DNA of 64,000 bases from Oenococcus sp. UCMA 16435. GTDB taxonomy: Bacteria > Bacillota > Bacilli > Lactobacillales > Lactobacillaceae. A program made the position numbers and the translations under genes. This document shows, piece by piece, positions 37,027-45,900 of the stretch. The stretch's first letter is position 1, and each line of letters begins with the position of its first letter. The stretch covers positions 868,001 to 932,000 of the forward strand of contig CP030868.2 in assembly GCA_004010835.2 (NCBI GenBank), written 5' to 3'. The notes below the pieces were generated by a model that did no database searches, had not been told where the DNA came from, and saw only the letters and a program-made list of their open reading frames with translations.

Positions 37027-37416
37027 TCAAAGAATCTGACAAAATTCAATTGTTTCTTCATTTGGCCCAAGAATATTGAAGAAACGAATTCCACGATGCC
37101 AGAACGAAGGGATTGATTGAATTTCATCATTAACCAAACGTAGGCCTTGTTCTTTAGCAGCGCTAAAAGCTTTTTCGATATCCGTTGTATTCAGGGAAAT
37201 GTGATTAATTGCACCGGCCTTCATAACCGCTGGATCGCCTTCCCATGTTTCAATCGTTAAATTGCCAAAGCGCATAAATGCACAACGATTCTTGCCGTTT
37301 TTGAACAATCCGGCTTCTTCAAAACCAAGCGATTTATAGAAATCGATCGTTTTATCCAAATCAGCCGAAGGAATACCCACGTGTTGAATTCCGGTAAAGA
37401 AATTTTTTAATGCCAT
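37027..37416 (-). CDS. VOC/glyoxalase superfamily protein
   Basis: A 129-residue paired beta-alpha-beta-beta-beta domain protein: GIQHVGIPSADLDKTIDFYK then KSLGFEE, and later AINHISLNTTDIEKAF and IRFFNILGPNEETIEFCQ. His and Glu residues at the strand ends (HVG, ETWE, HISL, ETIEF) could bind metal. The specific substrate is unknown. The start is ATG 37416 with GGAG upstream; a longer frame upstream is inside the next gene. It is the last gene of the dehydrogenase/membrane-protein/VOC operon. Confidence 0.8.
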   Translation of the reverse strand: MALKNFFTGIQHVGIPSADLDKTIDFYKSLGFEEAGLFKNGKNRCAFMRFGNLTIETWEGDPAVMKAGAINHISLNTTDIEKAFSAAKEQGLRLVNDEIQSIPSFWHRGIRFFNILGPNEETIEFCQIL

Positions 37417-37435
37417 GTTGAAATTCTCCTTTTTA

Positions 37436-38203
37436 TTAATTAATTTGTTTTCCAACATCCAGTGCCTGGTGATGGAAATGGGGAAAGACCCGCTTATCGG
37501 CAAAACCGGTAATTCCACCTTGAAAGAGAAAGGCGAAAATCGTGCCCAAGCCCAAATTTGTAAACTGGTGATCGATAATTAAAGCAATGATTGCCAGAAC
37601 CGTTGGTGGAATATAGGATACCCACATCGCCGCTGCAGCATTGCCTTTGAAATATTTAAAACGCAGAACCTGCATTAAATCATCCGCCGGATGCAAAACC
37701 AGATTAACTCTTTGATAAATCGAGATAGCAGTTGCGATCAAGGCAACACCGAAGAAGTTTAAAACGATATAAAGAATGATCATTCCTAAACTGTGGGCTT
37801 CTGGCAAGCCTTTGAATACCGGATAAACACCATTGAAAAAATCAGCGAAAACCTGAATCAATGCTGAGAAAGGAACCATAAAAATCATATTTCCGATTGC
37901 TCTTGACCAAGACCAATGACCGATCAGAATCGCGTTCAAAATTACTGTTAGAACACCAATAATAATAAAGGCCCAGAAAAGATTCCAATTAAGCGCATCT
38001 CCGAAGTTTGCTGTTGCAGCGGTCCAATAAGCAGCTCCTAAATAAGAAGGATGGATTTTGGCACTTGTTACCAGTGTCAAAACATTTCCAGCTGAGTTAA
38101 TAACCAGCGATAAGATGAAGTAAGCAATTGAGCTCTGCATTGAAATTGTTCGTGTTTTTTGTATTGGTTCTGTTTTTGATGTTGCTGAGATATTAGAAGA
38201 CAT
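37436..38203 (-). CDS. Integral membrane protein, YczE/YitT-like
   Basis: A 255-residue protein with about six TM segments and few charged residues. The layout and the C-terminal GLGTIFAFLFQGGITGF resemble YczE/YyaS/YitT proteins, whose function is mostly unknown. It starts 3 bases after the dehydrogenase stop and is followed by the VOC gene, so it probably serves the same pathway, perhaps as a sugar or polyol permease. That role is inferred from position only. Confidence 0.55.
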   Translation of the reverse strand: MSSNISATSKTEPIQKTRTISMQSSIAYFILSLVINSAGNVLTLVTSAKIHPSYLGAAYWTAATANFGDALNWNLFWAFIIIGVLTVILNAILIGHWSWSRAIGNMIFMVPFSALIQVFADFFNGVYPVFKGLPEAHSLGMIILYIVLNFFGVALIATAISIYQRVNLVLHPADDLMQVLRFKYFKGNAAAAMWVSYIPPTVLAIIALIIDHQFTNLGLGTIFAFLFQGGITGFADKRVFPHFHHQALDVGKQIN

Positions 38204-38206
38204 CGA

Positions 38207-39221
38207 TTAAGCACCTACTTTAACAACAGCTTTGCTGACATTTTTAACACTGCCATCAAGATAATCGGAAACTTTATCAAGTGATGGTTCATTACTAATC
38301 AAAGACAATACGTCCAATTTCCCGCTCGACAACAATGCCAAAGAATCTTCAAAAGCATTAGGGTTGATAAAGGAACCTTGAATTGTAAGTTGCTTTTGAT
38401 AAACCTCGTAAGTATTCATTTTGAATTCCTGATTTGGTTTTCCGACACCAAACATCAAGACTTGCGCTCCTTTGACAGTTGCATTAACGGCTTGTTCTTG
38501 TGTTTCGGGAAGACCGACTGCTTCGATCACAACATCATAATCAGCCGGAATCTTGTCGCGAGTCGTATTGTAAGTATTGGTAACGCCAAATTTTTCTTTG
38601 TTCAGAGCCAGCTTTTCATCGATAATACCGGCAAAATCCACTTGATGAACTCCGTAAGCACGCAGAAGTTGAACAAACAATTGACCCATAAAACCATCAC
38701 CGATTACCAGAGCCTTTTGATAAGGCGTTAACTTTAACAACTTAACACCGTGAACAGCACATGAAATCGGTTCGGTTGTGGCGGCGGCTTTTAAAGAAAC
38801 GTTGTCAGGAACCTTGTAAACCTGTGTCGAAGGTGCTGTGAAGTATTGTTCCAAACCTCCGTTACGGGTAACACCGACGGCCGACAAATTATCACAAAGT
38901 TCTGGACGGCCAGTCCGGCAATAGAAACAGTGGCCACAGTATATGTTCGGATCAACCGTTACCCGGTCGCCGACCTTGACGCTTGTAACTTTCTCACCAA
39001 CTTCGGAAACAACCCCGGAATTCTCGTGTCCCAAAACAATTGGTGGAACCGCAGCGGCCGAACCCGGCAAACCATTGTAAAGAGCATGGTCGGTTCCACA
39101 AATTCCGGCGTATTTGGTCTCGATCAAAACCTCATTTGCCTTCACTTGAGGCTTGTCGACTTGTTCAATTTATTTTCATATTCTTAACGGCAGTTAATAC
39201 TAATGCATCCATCGTTGCCAT
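38207..39221 (-). pseudogene. Zinc alcohol dehydrogenase with an N-terminal frameshift
   Basis: The body (from about 39145) is a complete MDR enzyme: catalytic Cys in GICGTD, GHEN, structural zinc cysteines in YCGHCFYCRTGRPELC, and a Rossmann segment VIGDGFMG. The true N-terminus is upstream: AAGGAG, then ATG 39221, coding MATMDALVLTAVKNMKIN and then TGA. Dropping one T (minus strand, near 39166-39170) restores KINEQVDKPQV and joins the body in frame, giving 337 residues. So it is either a real frameshift or a base error. A GTG at 39145 could start a shortened form that lacks the first strands and a ribosome site. Confidence 0.8.
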
Positions 39222-39317
39222 AATAAAATCTCCTTCTTTCAACGATTGTCAATTTAAGAATCAACAAAGGAATCATTATTCAAAATGGGAAATAATCTTT
39301 AATTCAAACCCTTTTAT

Positions 39318-39367
39318 GTGAAATAATTCACTTATTGTATTATATCACTATTAAAATAATTTTTTCA
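39318..39367 (-). promoter_or_regulatory. Promoter of the dehydrogenase operon with dyad at the start point
   Basis: Minus-strand TGAAAA (39367-39362), a 17-base spacer and TATAAT (39344-39339). Right after the expected start lies the dyad GTGAA-ATAA-TTCAC (39318-39331), a possible operator. It drives the dehydrogenase, membrane protein and VOC genes. Confidence 0.6.
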
Positions 39368-39373
39368 CTAACT

Positions 39374-40249
39374 TTATTTACGATATTCCAAAAGTGCCAA
39401 AGCAAAATCGCCTAAAGTCGCTGATCCGTTCTCCTTGATTGCCGGCATCACAATATAATCTTCCAGTTTTCCAACATCGACATAATCATTTAACAGCTCT
39501 TTAAACTGGACACGAACCTTTTTCAAAAATTCCTCGCTAACGACGCCGCCGCCAAAAACAATCTTTGCCGGGCGAAGTGTCAAAGTAACTTGAATCGCTG
39601 CTTGAGCAACATAATAAGCCACTATGTCCCAAACATGGTCAGTCAGTGGAACGTTTTGACCTTTTTTACCGGTTCGCGCTTCAAAAGTCGGACCGGAAAC
39701 GAGTCCCTCAAGGCAATCGCCGTGAAAAGGACAAATTCCTGGAAAGTCCAAATCATCCGGATGACGCTTTAAACGTACATGCCCCATTTCCGGATGGCCA
39801 AGATCACCGATAAATTTGCCATTCACAATCGCGCCGGCACCAACACCAGTTCCGATCGTGTAATAAACCAAAGAATTAATATGCTCGTTGAATAAAGTCG
39901 AAATAACATATTCTCCATAAGCCGAACCATTAACATCAGTGGTCCAATGAATTGGTACATCAAAATCTTTTTTTAAACGACCTACGAAATCAACATCGGC
40001 CCAACCGGGTTTTGGCGTATTTGTTATGTAACCATATTTAGGCGAATTGCGACGCAATTCAATCGGTCCAAACGAAGAAACGCCAATCGCTTTTACATCG
40101 TCAAATTTCTTAAAATATTCGACACATTTTGTCAATGTTTCTTCTGGTGTAGTCGTTGGAAAACGAACAATATTTTTTGTCCGGTAATCCTCATTGCCGA
40201 CGGCACAAACAAATTTGGTACCGCCAGCTTCAATGCTTCCTAGTAACAC
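39374..40249 (-). CDS. ROK family fructokinase-like sugar kinase
   Basis: A 291-residue kinase. It has the ATP phosphate motif SIEAGGTKFVCAVG, the ROK zinc motif in the pattern HPEMGHVRLKRHP, then CPFHGDC, and GGGVV before the C-terminus. It resembles Bacillus GmuE/YdhR fructokinases. GAGG lies 9 bases before GTG 40249; ATG 40255 is too near it, so GTG is preferred. It is on the same strand as the downstream dehydrogenase genes, but those have their own promoter. A cre site lies about 150 bases upstream. Confidence 0.88.
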   Translation of the reverse strand: MLLGSIEAGGTKFVCAVGNEDYRTKNIVRFPTTTPEETLTKCVEYFKKFDDVKAIGVSSFGPIELRRNSPKYGYITNTPKPGWADVDFVGRLKKDFDVPIHWTTDVNGSAYGEYVISTLFNEHINSLVYYTIGTGVGAGAIVNGKFIGDLGHPEMGHVRLKRHPDDLDFPGICPFHGDCLEGLVSGPTFEARTGKKGQNVPLTDHVWDIVAYYVAQAAIQVTLTLRPAKIVFGGGVVSEEFLKKVRVQFKELLNDYVDVGKLEDYIVMPAIKENGSATLGDFALALLEYRK

Positions 40250-40395
40250 TCGCATCCCCCTCTGGTACAAAAATAAGAATTGATATAAAAAAACAATCAA
40301 TTATTTCACTCTGAAGGATAAATAAATCCAATTCAGAATCAGTTCGATCAAGTTTTTTCCGATCCAACCAGATTTATAAATCCTTCATTAACTTG

Positions 40396-40411
40396 ATGTT
40401 AGCGTTTTCAA
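40396..40411. promoter_or_regulatory. cre (CcpA-binding) site
   Basis: ATGTTAGCGTTTTCAA fits WTGNNARCGNWWWCAW at every position. It lies between the D-lactate dehydrogenase gene and the ROK kinase gene, upstream of the latter. Confidence 0.65.
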
Positions 40412-40433
40412 AAAAAGCAATCAAGTGAAGTTT

Positions 40434-40459
40434 TCCACAAAATTCAATTAGTTTGTGGA
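40434..40459. repeat. 8-bp-arm hairpin after the D-lactate dehydrogenase gene
   Basis: TCCACAAA (40434-40441) and TTTGTGGA (40452-40459). No T run follows directly on the minus strand, so it is a weak terminator candidate at best. Confidence 0.4.
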
Positions 40460-40507
40460 GAGCTTTTTGACTGTTTTTAGGGATTGATTTAAATTATTTT
40501 TAAAAGT

Positions 40508-41497
40508 TTAATAAAGAATTTCATTCTCGATATGTTTGCCTTGAGAAAGGGCAATCGCATCGTTTAAAGCTATTTCAACCATATTTTTAACGGCCAGGTT
40601 CGTATAAAAAGCCACGTGTGGCGACAGTAAAACGTTGTCCCTCGACATTAATTCCTGAACATCAGCCGGAAGTTTGTCAGGATTTTGGATTTTGCCCATA
40701 AACTCGGTTTCATTAGGCAAAACATCCAGAGCTGCTCCAGCTAATTTTCCGCTACGCAAATTTTCCAATAAAGCCGAAGTTTGAATAATCCCTCCGCGGG
40801 CAAAGTTTAAAATGTATGCATTCTTTTTAACTTTTTGAAAAAAATCTTTGTCGGCCATACCATTGGTCTGCTTGTTTAAAGGCGTATGGAAAGTGATAAC
40901 ATCAGCCCTTTTCAAAGCATCGTCAAGATTTGTATAATCCAAAAAAGCTTCATTTTGAGCATGGTAAACCGGATCAACTGCCAAAACCTTCGCGCCAAGT
41001 ACATGAAGCATCTCAGCCAGAGCCGAACCAATACGTCCAGCGCCGATAACAGCGACCGTTAGATCATGGATTTCTTTCCCCTGAGGGGCTGCAGACCATA
41101 ACCAATTACCCGATTCTGTGGCCTGATAATATCTCTTGTTGTTACGGATCAGATTTAAAAGTTGTGTCAATGTGTATTCGGCAATCGCTCTTGGCGAATA
41201 AGCTGCGACATTTGACGCACGCAGTCCGGCTTTATGAATCGCATCGATATTTAAAATATCGTAACCAACCTGACGGATGCTGATTTGCCTGATACCTAAT
41301 TCAGCCAGACGAGAATACACCATGTCAGGAATGTTGACCGTCTGTTGGGTAACAACCGCATCGAAACCGGCTGCCAAATCGACATTTTTTTCGGATAAAT
41401 AATCGGTTTCCTGAACGATTTCATGGCCAGTACGATTGGCAAACTCTTCAATATAAGGTACTTCATCTTCGAAAACAGCATACATTAGGATTTTCAT
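40508..41497 (-). CDS. ldhD: D-lactate dehydrogenase (D-2-hydroxyacid dehydrogenase family)
   Basis: A 329-residue NAD enzyme converting pyruvate to D-lactate. It shows the substrate loop RQVGYD, the dinucleotide motif GAGRIGSALAE, the catalytic Arg in FARGG, Glu in the PNETEF region and His in SPHVAFYT. The SPHVAFYT signature and Tyr-rich NNKRYYQ region favour D-lactate over D-hydroxyisocaproate, but other D-2-hydroxyacids are possible. It is monocistronic and divergent from the TetR-ABC exporter operon. Confidence 0.85.
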   Translation of the reverse strand: MKILMYAVFEDEVPYIEEFANRTGHEIVQETDYLSEKNVDLAAGFDAVVTQQTVNIPDMVYSRLAELGIRQISIRQVGYDILNIDAIHKAGLRASNVAAYSPRAIAEYTLTQLLNLIRNNKRYYQATESGNWLWSAAPQGKEIHDLTVAVIGAGRIGSALAEMLHVLGAKVLAVDPVYHAQNEAFLDYTNLDDALKRADVITFHTPLNKQTNGMADKDFFQKVKKNAYILNFARGGIIQTSALLENLRSGKLAGAALDVLPNETEFMGKIQNPDKLPADVQELMSRDNVLLSPHVAFYTNLAVKNMVEIALNDAIALSQGKHIENEILY

Positions 41498-41579
41498 ATT
41501 GTTGCAATCTTAACAAAAAAAATCCTCAATAACAAACTAAAAGATATCGGATTATGAAAAGGAAAACAAAATCTTTTTC

Positions 41580-41608
41580 TTGACTTTTAATTTTAATAAA
41601 GTTATTAT
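41580..41608 (+). promoter_or_regulatory. Sigma-A promoter of the TetR-ABC exporter operon
   Basis: TTGACT, a 17-base spacer and TATTAT, a near-consensus promoter. The expected start, about 41615, lies inside the palindromic operator. Confidence 0.85.
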
Positions 41609-41637
41609 GACATGTTGTCATATGACAACATGTCATA
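41606..41637. promoter_or_regulatory. 32-bp perfect palindromic operator (two TGACA-N3-TGTCA dyads)
   Basis: The 32 bases are identical to their own reverse complement. Each half is itself a dyad: TGACATGTTGTCA (41608-41620) and TGACAACATGTCA (41623-41635), with centres 15 bp apart. It overlaps the -10 box and start point, 16 bases before the TetR gene, so it is the likely autorepression site. Two dimers could bind side by side. Confidence 0.85.
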
Positions 41638-41652
41638 TTAAAAACAATCTGT

Positions 41653-42297
41653 ATGCCGAAAGAAACTTTTTACAATTTAAGTGAAGAAAAACGTCAAAGG
41701 ATTATTAATTCCGCTGAAAAAGAGTTCTTCCGCGTGCCCTTATCAAAGGCAAGTATTGCCAATATAGTTACTAGAGCCCAAATCCCTCGGGGAAGTTTTT
41801 ATCAATATTTTGATGATTTGAATGATTTGTATCATTATTTTTTTGAAAAAAAATTTCAGGGCTTTCATGAAAATTTCAAAAAAGAACTCGAAAATCACCA
41901 AGGCGATTTGATTGAGGCATGGCGGCAAGTCGCAAAAAAAGTCTTGAGAAGAATTGTGAATGGCGAGAATTCGATTTTTTTCGAAAATGCTATTTTCGGT
42001 TTGAATATTCAACGAGATCAAAATATTATTGATAGTTTTGCGAATTTTCATCATCCGGAAAACAAAGCACCGGAATATTTCGATGAGATAGATTTCTCTT
42101 TTTTGAAAATAAAATCAAAAAAGGATCTGATAACTTTGCGGCACTTAATGTCGGGAATCATCATTCAAGCAGCAACGGCCTACTTTTCAAAATGCGATTC
42201 CGGTCAAAAAGTGGATTTAGAAGAGATCCTGGAAGGAATAGACAAACAAATAGACTGGTTAAAATACGGAGTATATAAGGAGAAAGAGCATGATTAA
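41653..42297 (+). CDS. TetR family regulator of the ABC exporter
   Basis: A 214-residue repressor with the helix-turn-helix LSKASIANIVTRAQIPRGSF at about 30-49, followed by YQYFDDLNDL and a helical ligand domain. It overlaps the first ABC gene by 8 bases, so it is cotranscribed with its target. No Shine-Dalgarno sequence is visible in the roughly 38-base leader, which hints at weak translation. Repression at the 32-bp palindrome is inferred from position. Confidence 0.88.
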   Translation: MPKETFYNLSEEKRQRIINSAEKEFFRVPLSKASIANIVTRAQIPRGSFYQYFDDLNDLYHYFFEKKFQGFHENFKKELENHQGDLIEAWRQVAKKVLRRIVNGENSIFFENAIFGLNIQRDQNIIDSFANFHHPENKAPEYFDEIDFSFLKIKSKKDLITLRHLMSGIIIQAATAYFSKCDSGQKVDLEEILEGIDKQIDWLKYGVYKEKEHD

Positions 42298-44014
42298 ATT
42301 AGCCAAAGGAAGAATGAGCATATGGGCAGTTGCAGCATCAGTCGTTTTTATGATCATTCAGGTTTATACGATGCTGCTTTTGCCTGATTTGACTTCTAAT
42401 TTAATCAATAACGGCGTTATCAAAGGCAATATAAACTACATATATCATACAGGTGTCTGGATGGCCTTATATTCGTTCATCTCGGTTTTAGCCGGTGTGG
42501 CTAATGTTTATGCTTCAGCGATTGCCTCACAAAAACTTGGGATGCTCTTAAGACGCGATATCTATAACAAAGTAATGAGCTTTTCCAACAAAGAATTCGA
42601 CCAAATCGGCACTTCGTCTCTAATTACAAGAACAACCAACGACGTCGTCCAAATTCAAAATGTCGCCATGATGTTTTTAAGGATGATGCTTATGTCTCCG
42701 ATCATGCTGGTGGCGGCCAGTATTATGGCCTATAGCAAGTCGCCTCAATTAACAAAAATTTTTCTCGTATCGATTCCGGTTTTGGTGATTGTAATCGGTA
42801 TTGCGATGTACTTTGCGATACCACTTTTCAAAGCAATGCAGAAAAAAACCGACCGAATCAATCTGGTTTTTCGTGAGGGACTGACTGGTGTCCGGGTTAT
42901 TCGTGCTTTTGGGCGAGACAAGTTCGAACAGTCTCGTTTTAAAGATGCTAACGATGATTATACAGACAATGCCATAAAAGTCTTTACAATTATGTCGGCA
43001 ATTTTTCCTTTGGTAACCTTGATAATGTCTGGAACAAATGTCGGTATCACTTGGTTCGGAGCAAAATTAATCTCCTATCAGGCAATGCAAACCGGTGACC
43101 TGGTTGCCTTTATGACCTATGCAATGCAGGTTATGATCAGTTTTATGCTTCTGTCAATGATCTTCGTAATGGTTCCTCGTGCCCAGGCCTCGGCGGATCG
43201 AATCAATGAATTATTTAATTCCAAATCAACAATTATAGATCCCAAAGAATCAGTAAAAGCCCTTGAGAAACCGGAACTGTCTTTCAAAGACGTTGAATTC
43301 TTTTATGATGGTGCTGAAGAAGCAGCGCTCAAAAACGTAAACTTCTCTGCCAAAATTGGTGACACAGTCGCAATTATTGGTGGAACCGGCTCTGGAAAAA
43401 CGACTTTGATTAATTTAATTCCGCGTTTTTACGATATTGACAAAGGATTAATTACAGTTAACGGTCAAAATATCAAAAACTACCGTCAACATGATCTTCG
43501 CGATTTAATAGCTCTTACTCCACAAAAAGCAACCCTCTTCACCGGAACTGTTCGCGATAATCTTAAATATGGAAATCCGAATGCCAGCGACGAAGAACTC
43601 TGGCATGCCTTGGATGTTGCCCAAGCCAGTGATTTCATTAAAGAACTGGACGGCGGTCTGGACGGCCACGTTGAACAAGGGGGCGACAATTTCTCTGGAG
43701 GCCAAAAGCAGCGCTTGGCAATTGCCCGTTCTCTAGCCAAAAAAGCTTCAATTTACATCTTTGACGATAGCTTCTCGGCCTTGGACTTTAAAACCGATGC
43801 CAATTTGCGGGCTGCTTTGAAAAAAGACCCAGAAATTAAAAAATCAATCGTTGTTATCGTTGCCCAAAGAATTTCAACGGTTGTCGATGCCGATACTATT
43901 CTAGTTCTTGAAGACGGAAAAATGACCGGTGTCGGCACGCATCAGGAATTAAAGAAAAAAAACAAAGCATATCAAGAAATCATTGACTCGCAGATTCGGA
44001 AAGGAGATCAATAA
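42290..44014 (+). CDS. Heterodimeric ABC multidrug exporter, subunit with degenerate Walker B
   Basis: A 574-residue half-transporter: six TMs in about 15-300 and an ATPase domain from about 330. Walker A is GGTGSGKTT (364-372), signature FSGGQ (468-472) and Walker B IYIFDD (488-493). Asp493 replaces the catalytic Glu. This matches the LmrC/TM287 type, whose partner supplies the working site. The start codon lies in the end of the TetR gene, and its stop shares a base with the next gene. Confidence 0.92.
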   Translation: MIKLAKGRMSIWAVAASVVFMIIQVYTMLLLPDLTSNLINNGVIKGNINYIYHTGVWMALYSFISVLAGVANVYASAIASQKLGMLLRRDIYNKVMSFSNKEFDQIGTSSLITRTTNDVVQIQNVAMMFLRMMLMSPIMLVAASIMAYSKSPQLTKIFLVSIPVLVIVIGIAMYFAIPLFKAMQKKTDRINLVFREGLTGVRVIRAFGRDKFEQSRFKDANDDYTDNAIKVFTIMSAIFPLVTLIMSGTNVGITWFGAKLISYQAMQTGDLVAFMTYAMQVMISFMLLSMIFVMVPRAQASADRINELFNSKSTIIDPKESVKALEKPELSFKDVEFFYDGAEEAALKNVNFSAKIGDTVAIIGGTGSGKTTLINLIPRFYDIDKGLITVNGQNIKNYRQHDLRDLIALTPQKATLFTGTVRDNLKYGNPNASDEELWHALDVAQASDFIKELDGGLDGHVEQGGDNFSGGQKQRLAIARSLAKKASIYIFDDSFSALDFKTDANLRAALKKDPEIKKSIVVIVAQRISTVVDADTILVLEDGKMTGVGTHQELKKKNKAYQEIIDSQIRKGDQ

Positions 44015-45900
44015 TGGCCGAAAACAACAAAACGACTCAAAAACATCCTGGCGGCCCGCGCGGTTTCGGACCGCATGGTGGCTCGGGTCTGGTAGAAAAA
44101 CCAAAACATTTTTGGCCAACCACAAAACGTTTATTCGGTTATATGAAAAAGCGTTGGCTGGCTGTCAGTTTTGTGGTCGTTTTTGCAATCGGATCAGCAA
44201 TTTTCCAAGCACAAACTCCAAAAATTCTTGGAAAAGCAACGACTCAAATTTATGAAGGAGTTCTCTCGGGAGCTGCCGAAATAAAAGCCGGGATGCACAT
44301 TTCCACTTTGCCGATGAATTGGGACAAAATTATCAGTATCGTGATTGAAGTTATTGTCTTATATATACTGGCGGCAATTCTTTCTTTTGCACAACAATTT
44401 ATCATGACGCGTGTTTCCCAGCATACCGTTTTCGATCTTCGACGCGACTTGAAAAACAAAATGCGGAATCTTCCGATCAGCTACTATGACACACACTCCA
44501 ATGGCGATATTATGTCCAGAGCAACCAATGATATGGATAATATTTCGTCGACTCTGCAACAAAATTTGACCCAGCTGATTACCTCGATTGCAACCTTTTT
44601 CTCGATTCTTTGGATGATGATCTCAATTTCGATCCCATTAACTTTATGGGTTTTGATTATCGTACCTGTTTCAGTTGTTATCATCGGAATCGTCGCACCC
44701 CGTTCACAAAAATATTTTTCCGATCAGCAACGCCACTTGGGATTATTGAACAATCAGATCGAAGAAACTTATGCCGGATATACAATCGTCAGAGCCTATA
44801 ATCACGAAGACAAAGAACGACAAAGCTTTGCAGCAGAAAACGATCAAATTTATAAAGCCAGCTGGAAAGCCCAATTTATTTCCGGCATGATTATGCCTCT
44901 AATGACCTTTATCAATAATTTGGGTTACATCGGCATTGCAATTCTCGGTGGGATTAAAGTCGCTAATGGCAAAATTCCAATCGGTGATATTCAGGCCTTC
45001 CTTCAATATACCGATCAATTCAGTCAACCGATTTCTCAAATTACCAATCTTACAAACCAAATTCAATCAACAATTGCTTCTGCAGAGCGTATCTTTCAAG
45101 TTCTTGATGAACCGGAAATGAAAAATAATAAGCAAAATCTTCCGGTCAAAAAAGAGAAAGAAATAATTAATTTCGATCACGTTCAATTCGGATACAATCC
45201 CAATGACGAATTATTGATGACCGATTATAATTTGCCGGTTAAAAAAGGCGAAATAGTTGCGATTGTAGGACCAACCGGGGCTGGAAAAACGACTATGATC
45301 AACCTTCTCGAACGCTTTTACGATATAAAAGCCGGTTCGATCCGTTTCAACGGCCAGGATACACGTGATATGAGCCGCGAAAAATTACGTTCCCACTTCG
45401 CAATGGTACTTCAAGACACCTGGCTTTTCACTGGAACAATCTATGACAATATCGCTTACGGAAAAGAAAATTCATCAAAAGATGAGGTTATTAAAGCTTC
45501 AAAAGCCGCCCACGTCGACACTTTTGTAAGGCAACTGCCAAAAGGATATAAAACAATTCTTAATGAAGAAGCGTCAAATATCTCTCAAGGGCAGCGGCAA
45601 TTGATTACGATTGCGCGAGCTTTTCTTGCCAATCCGGAAATTCTGATTCTCGATGAAGCGACTTCTTCTGTTGACAGTCGAACAGAAGTCCAAATTCAAC
45701 ATGCAATGCAAACTCTGCTAAAAGGAAGAACGAGTTTTGTCGTCGCACATCGTCTTTCAACAATCCGCGATGCTCAGCATATTGTCGTTATGAACCACGG
45801 ATCAATTGTTGAAACCGGAAATCATGACTCGTTAATGAAGAAAAACGGTTTTTATGCCGATCTGTATAATAGCCAATTTTCCGGAAAGGTGGTTATCTGA
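44014..45900 (+). CDS. Heterodimeric ABC multidrug exporter, subunit with intact catalytic Glu
   Basis: A 628-residue half-transporter with a Gly/Pro-rich N-terminal extension (about 1-35), six TMs and an ATPase domain. Walker A is GPTGAGKTT (419-427), Walker B ILILDE (543-548) with Glu548, and the switch His is in VVAHRLS. Its signature is ISQGQ (523-527) rather than LSGGQ. This is the LmrD/TM288 pattern, complementary to the upstream subunit, so one ATP site is canonical and one degenerate. It overlaps both neighbours by one base. Confidence 0.92.
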   Translation: MAENNKTTQKHPGGPRGFGPHGGSGLVEKPKHFWPTTKRLFGYMKKRWLAVSFVVVFAIGSAIFQAQTPKILGKATTQIYEGVLSGAAEIKAGMHISTLPMNWDKIISIVIEVIVLYILAAILSFAQQFIMTRVSQHTVFDLRRDLKNKMRNLPISYYDTHSNGDIMSRATNDMDNISSTLQQNLTQLITSIATFFSILWMMISISIPLTLWVLIIVPVSVVIIGIVAPRSQKYFSDQQRHLGLLNNQIEETYAGYTIVRAYNHEDKERQSFAAENDQIYKASWKAQFISGMIMPLMTFINNLGYIGIAILGGIKVANGKIPIGDIQAFLQYTDQFSQPISQITNLTNQIQSTIASAERIFQVLDEPEMKNNKQNLPVKKEKEIINFDHVQFGYNPNDELLMTDYNLPVKKGEIVAIVGPTGAGKTTMINLLERFYDIKAGSIRFNGQDTRDMSREKLRSHFAMVLQDTWLFTGTIYDNIAYGKENSSKDEVIKASKAAHVDTFVRQLPKGYKTILNEEASNISQGQRQLITIARAFLANPEILILDEATSSVDSRTEVQIQHAMQTLLKGRTSFVVAHRLSTIRDAQHIVVMNHGSIVETGNHDSLMKKNGFYADLYNSQFSGKVVI

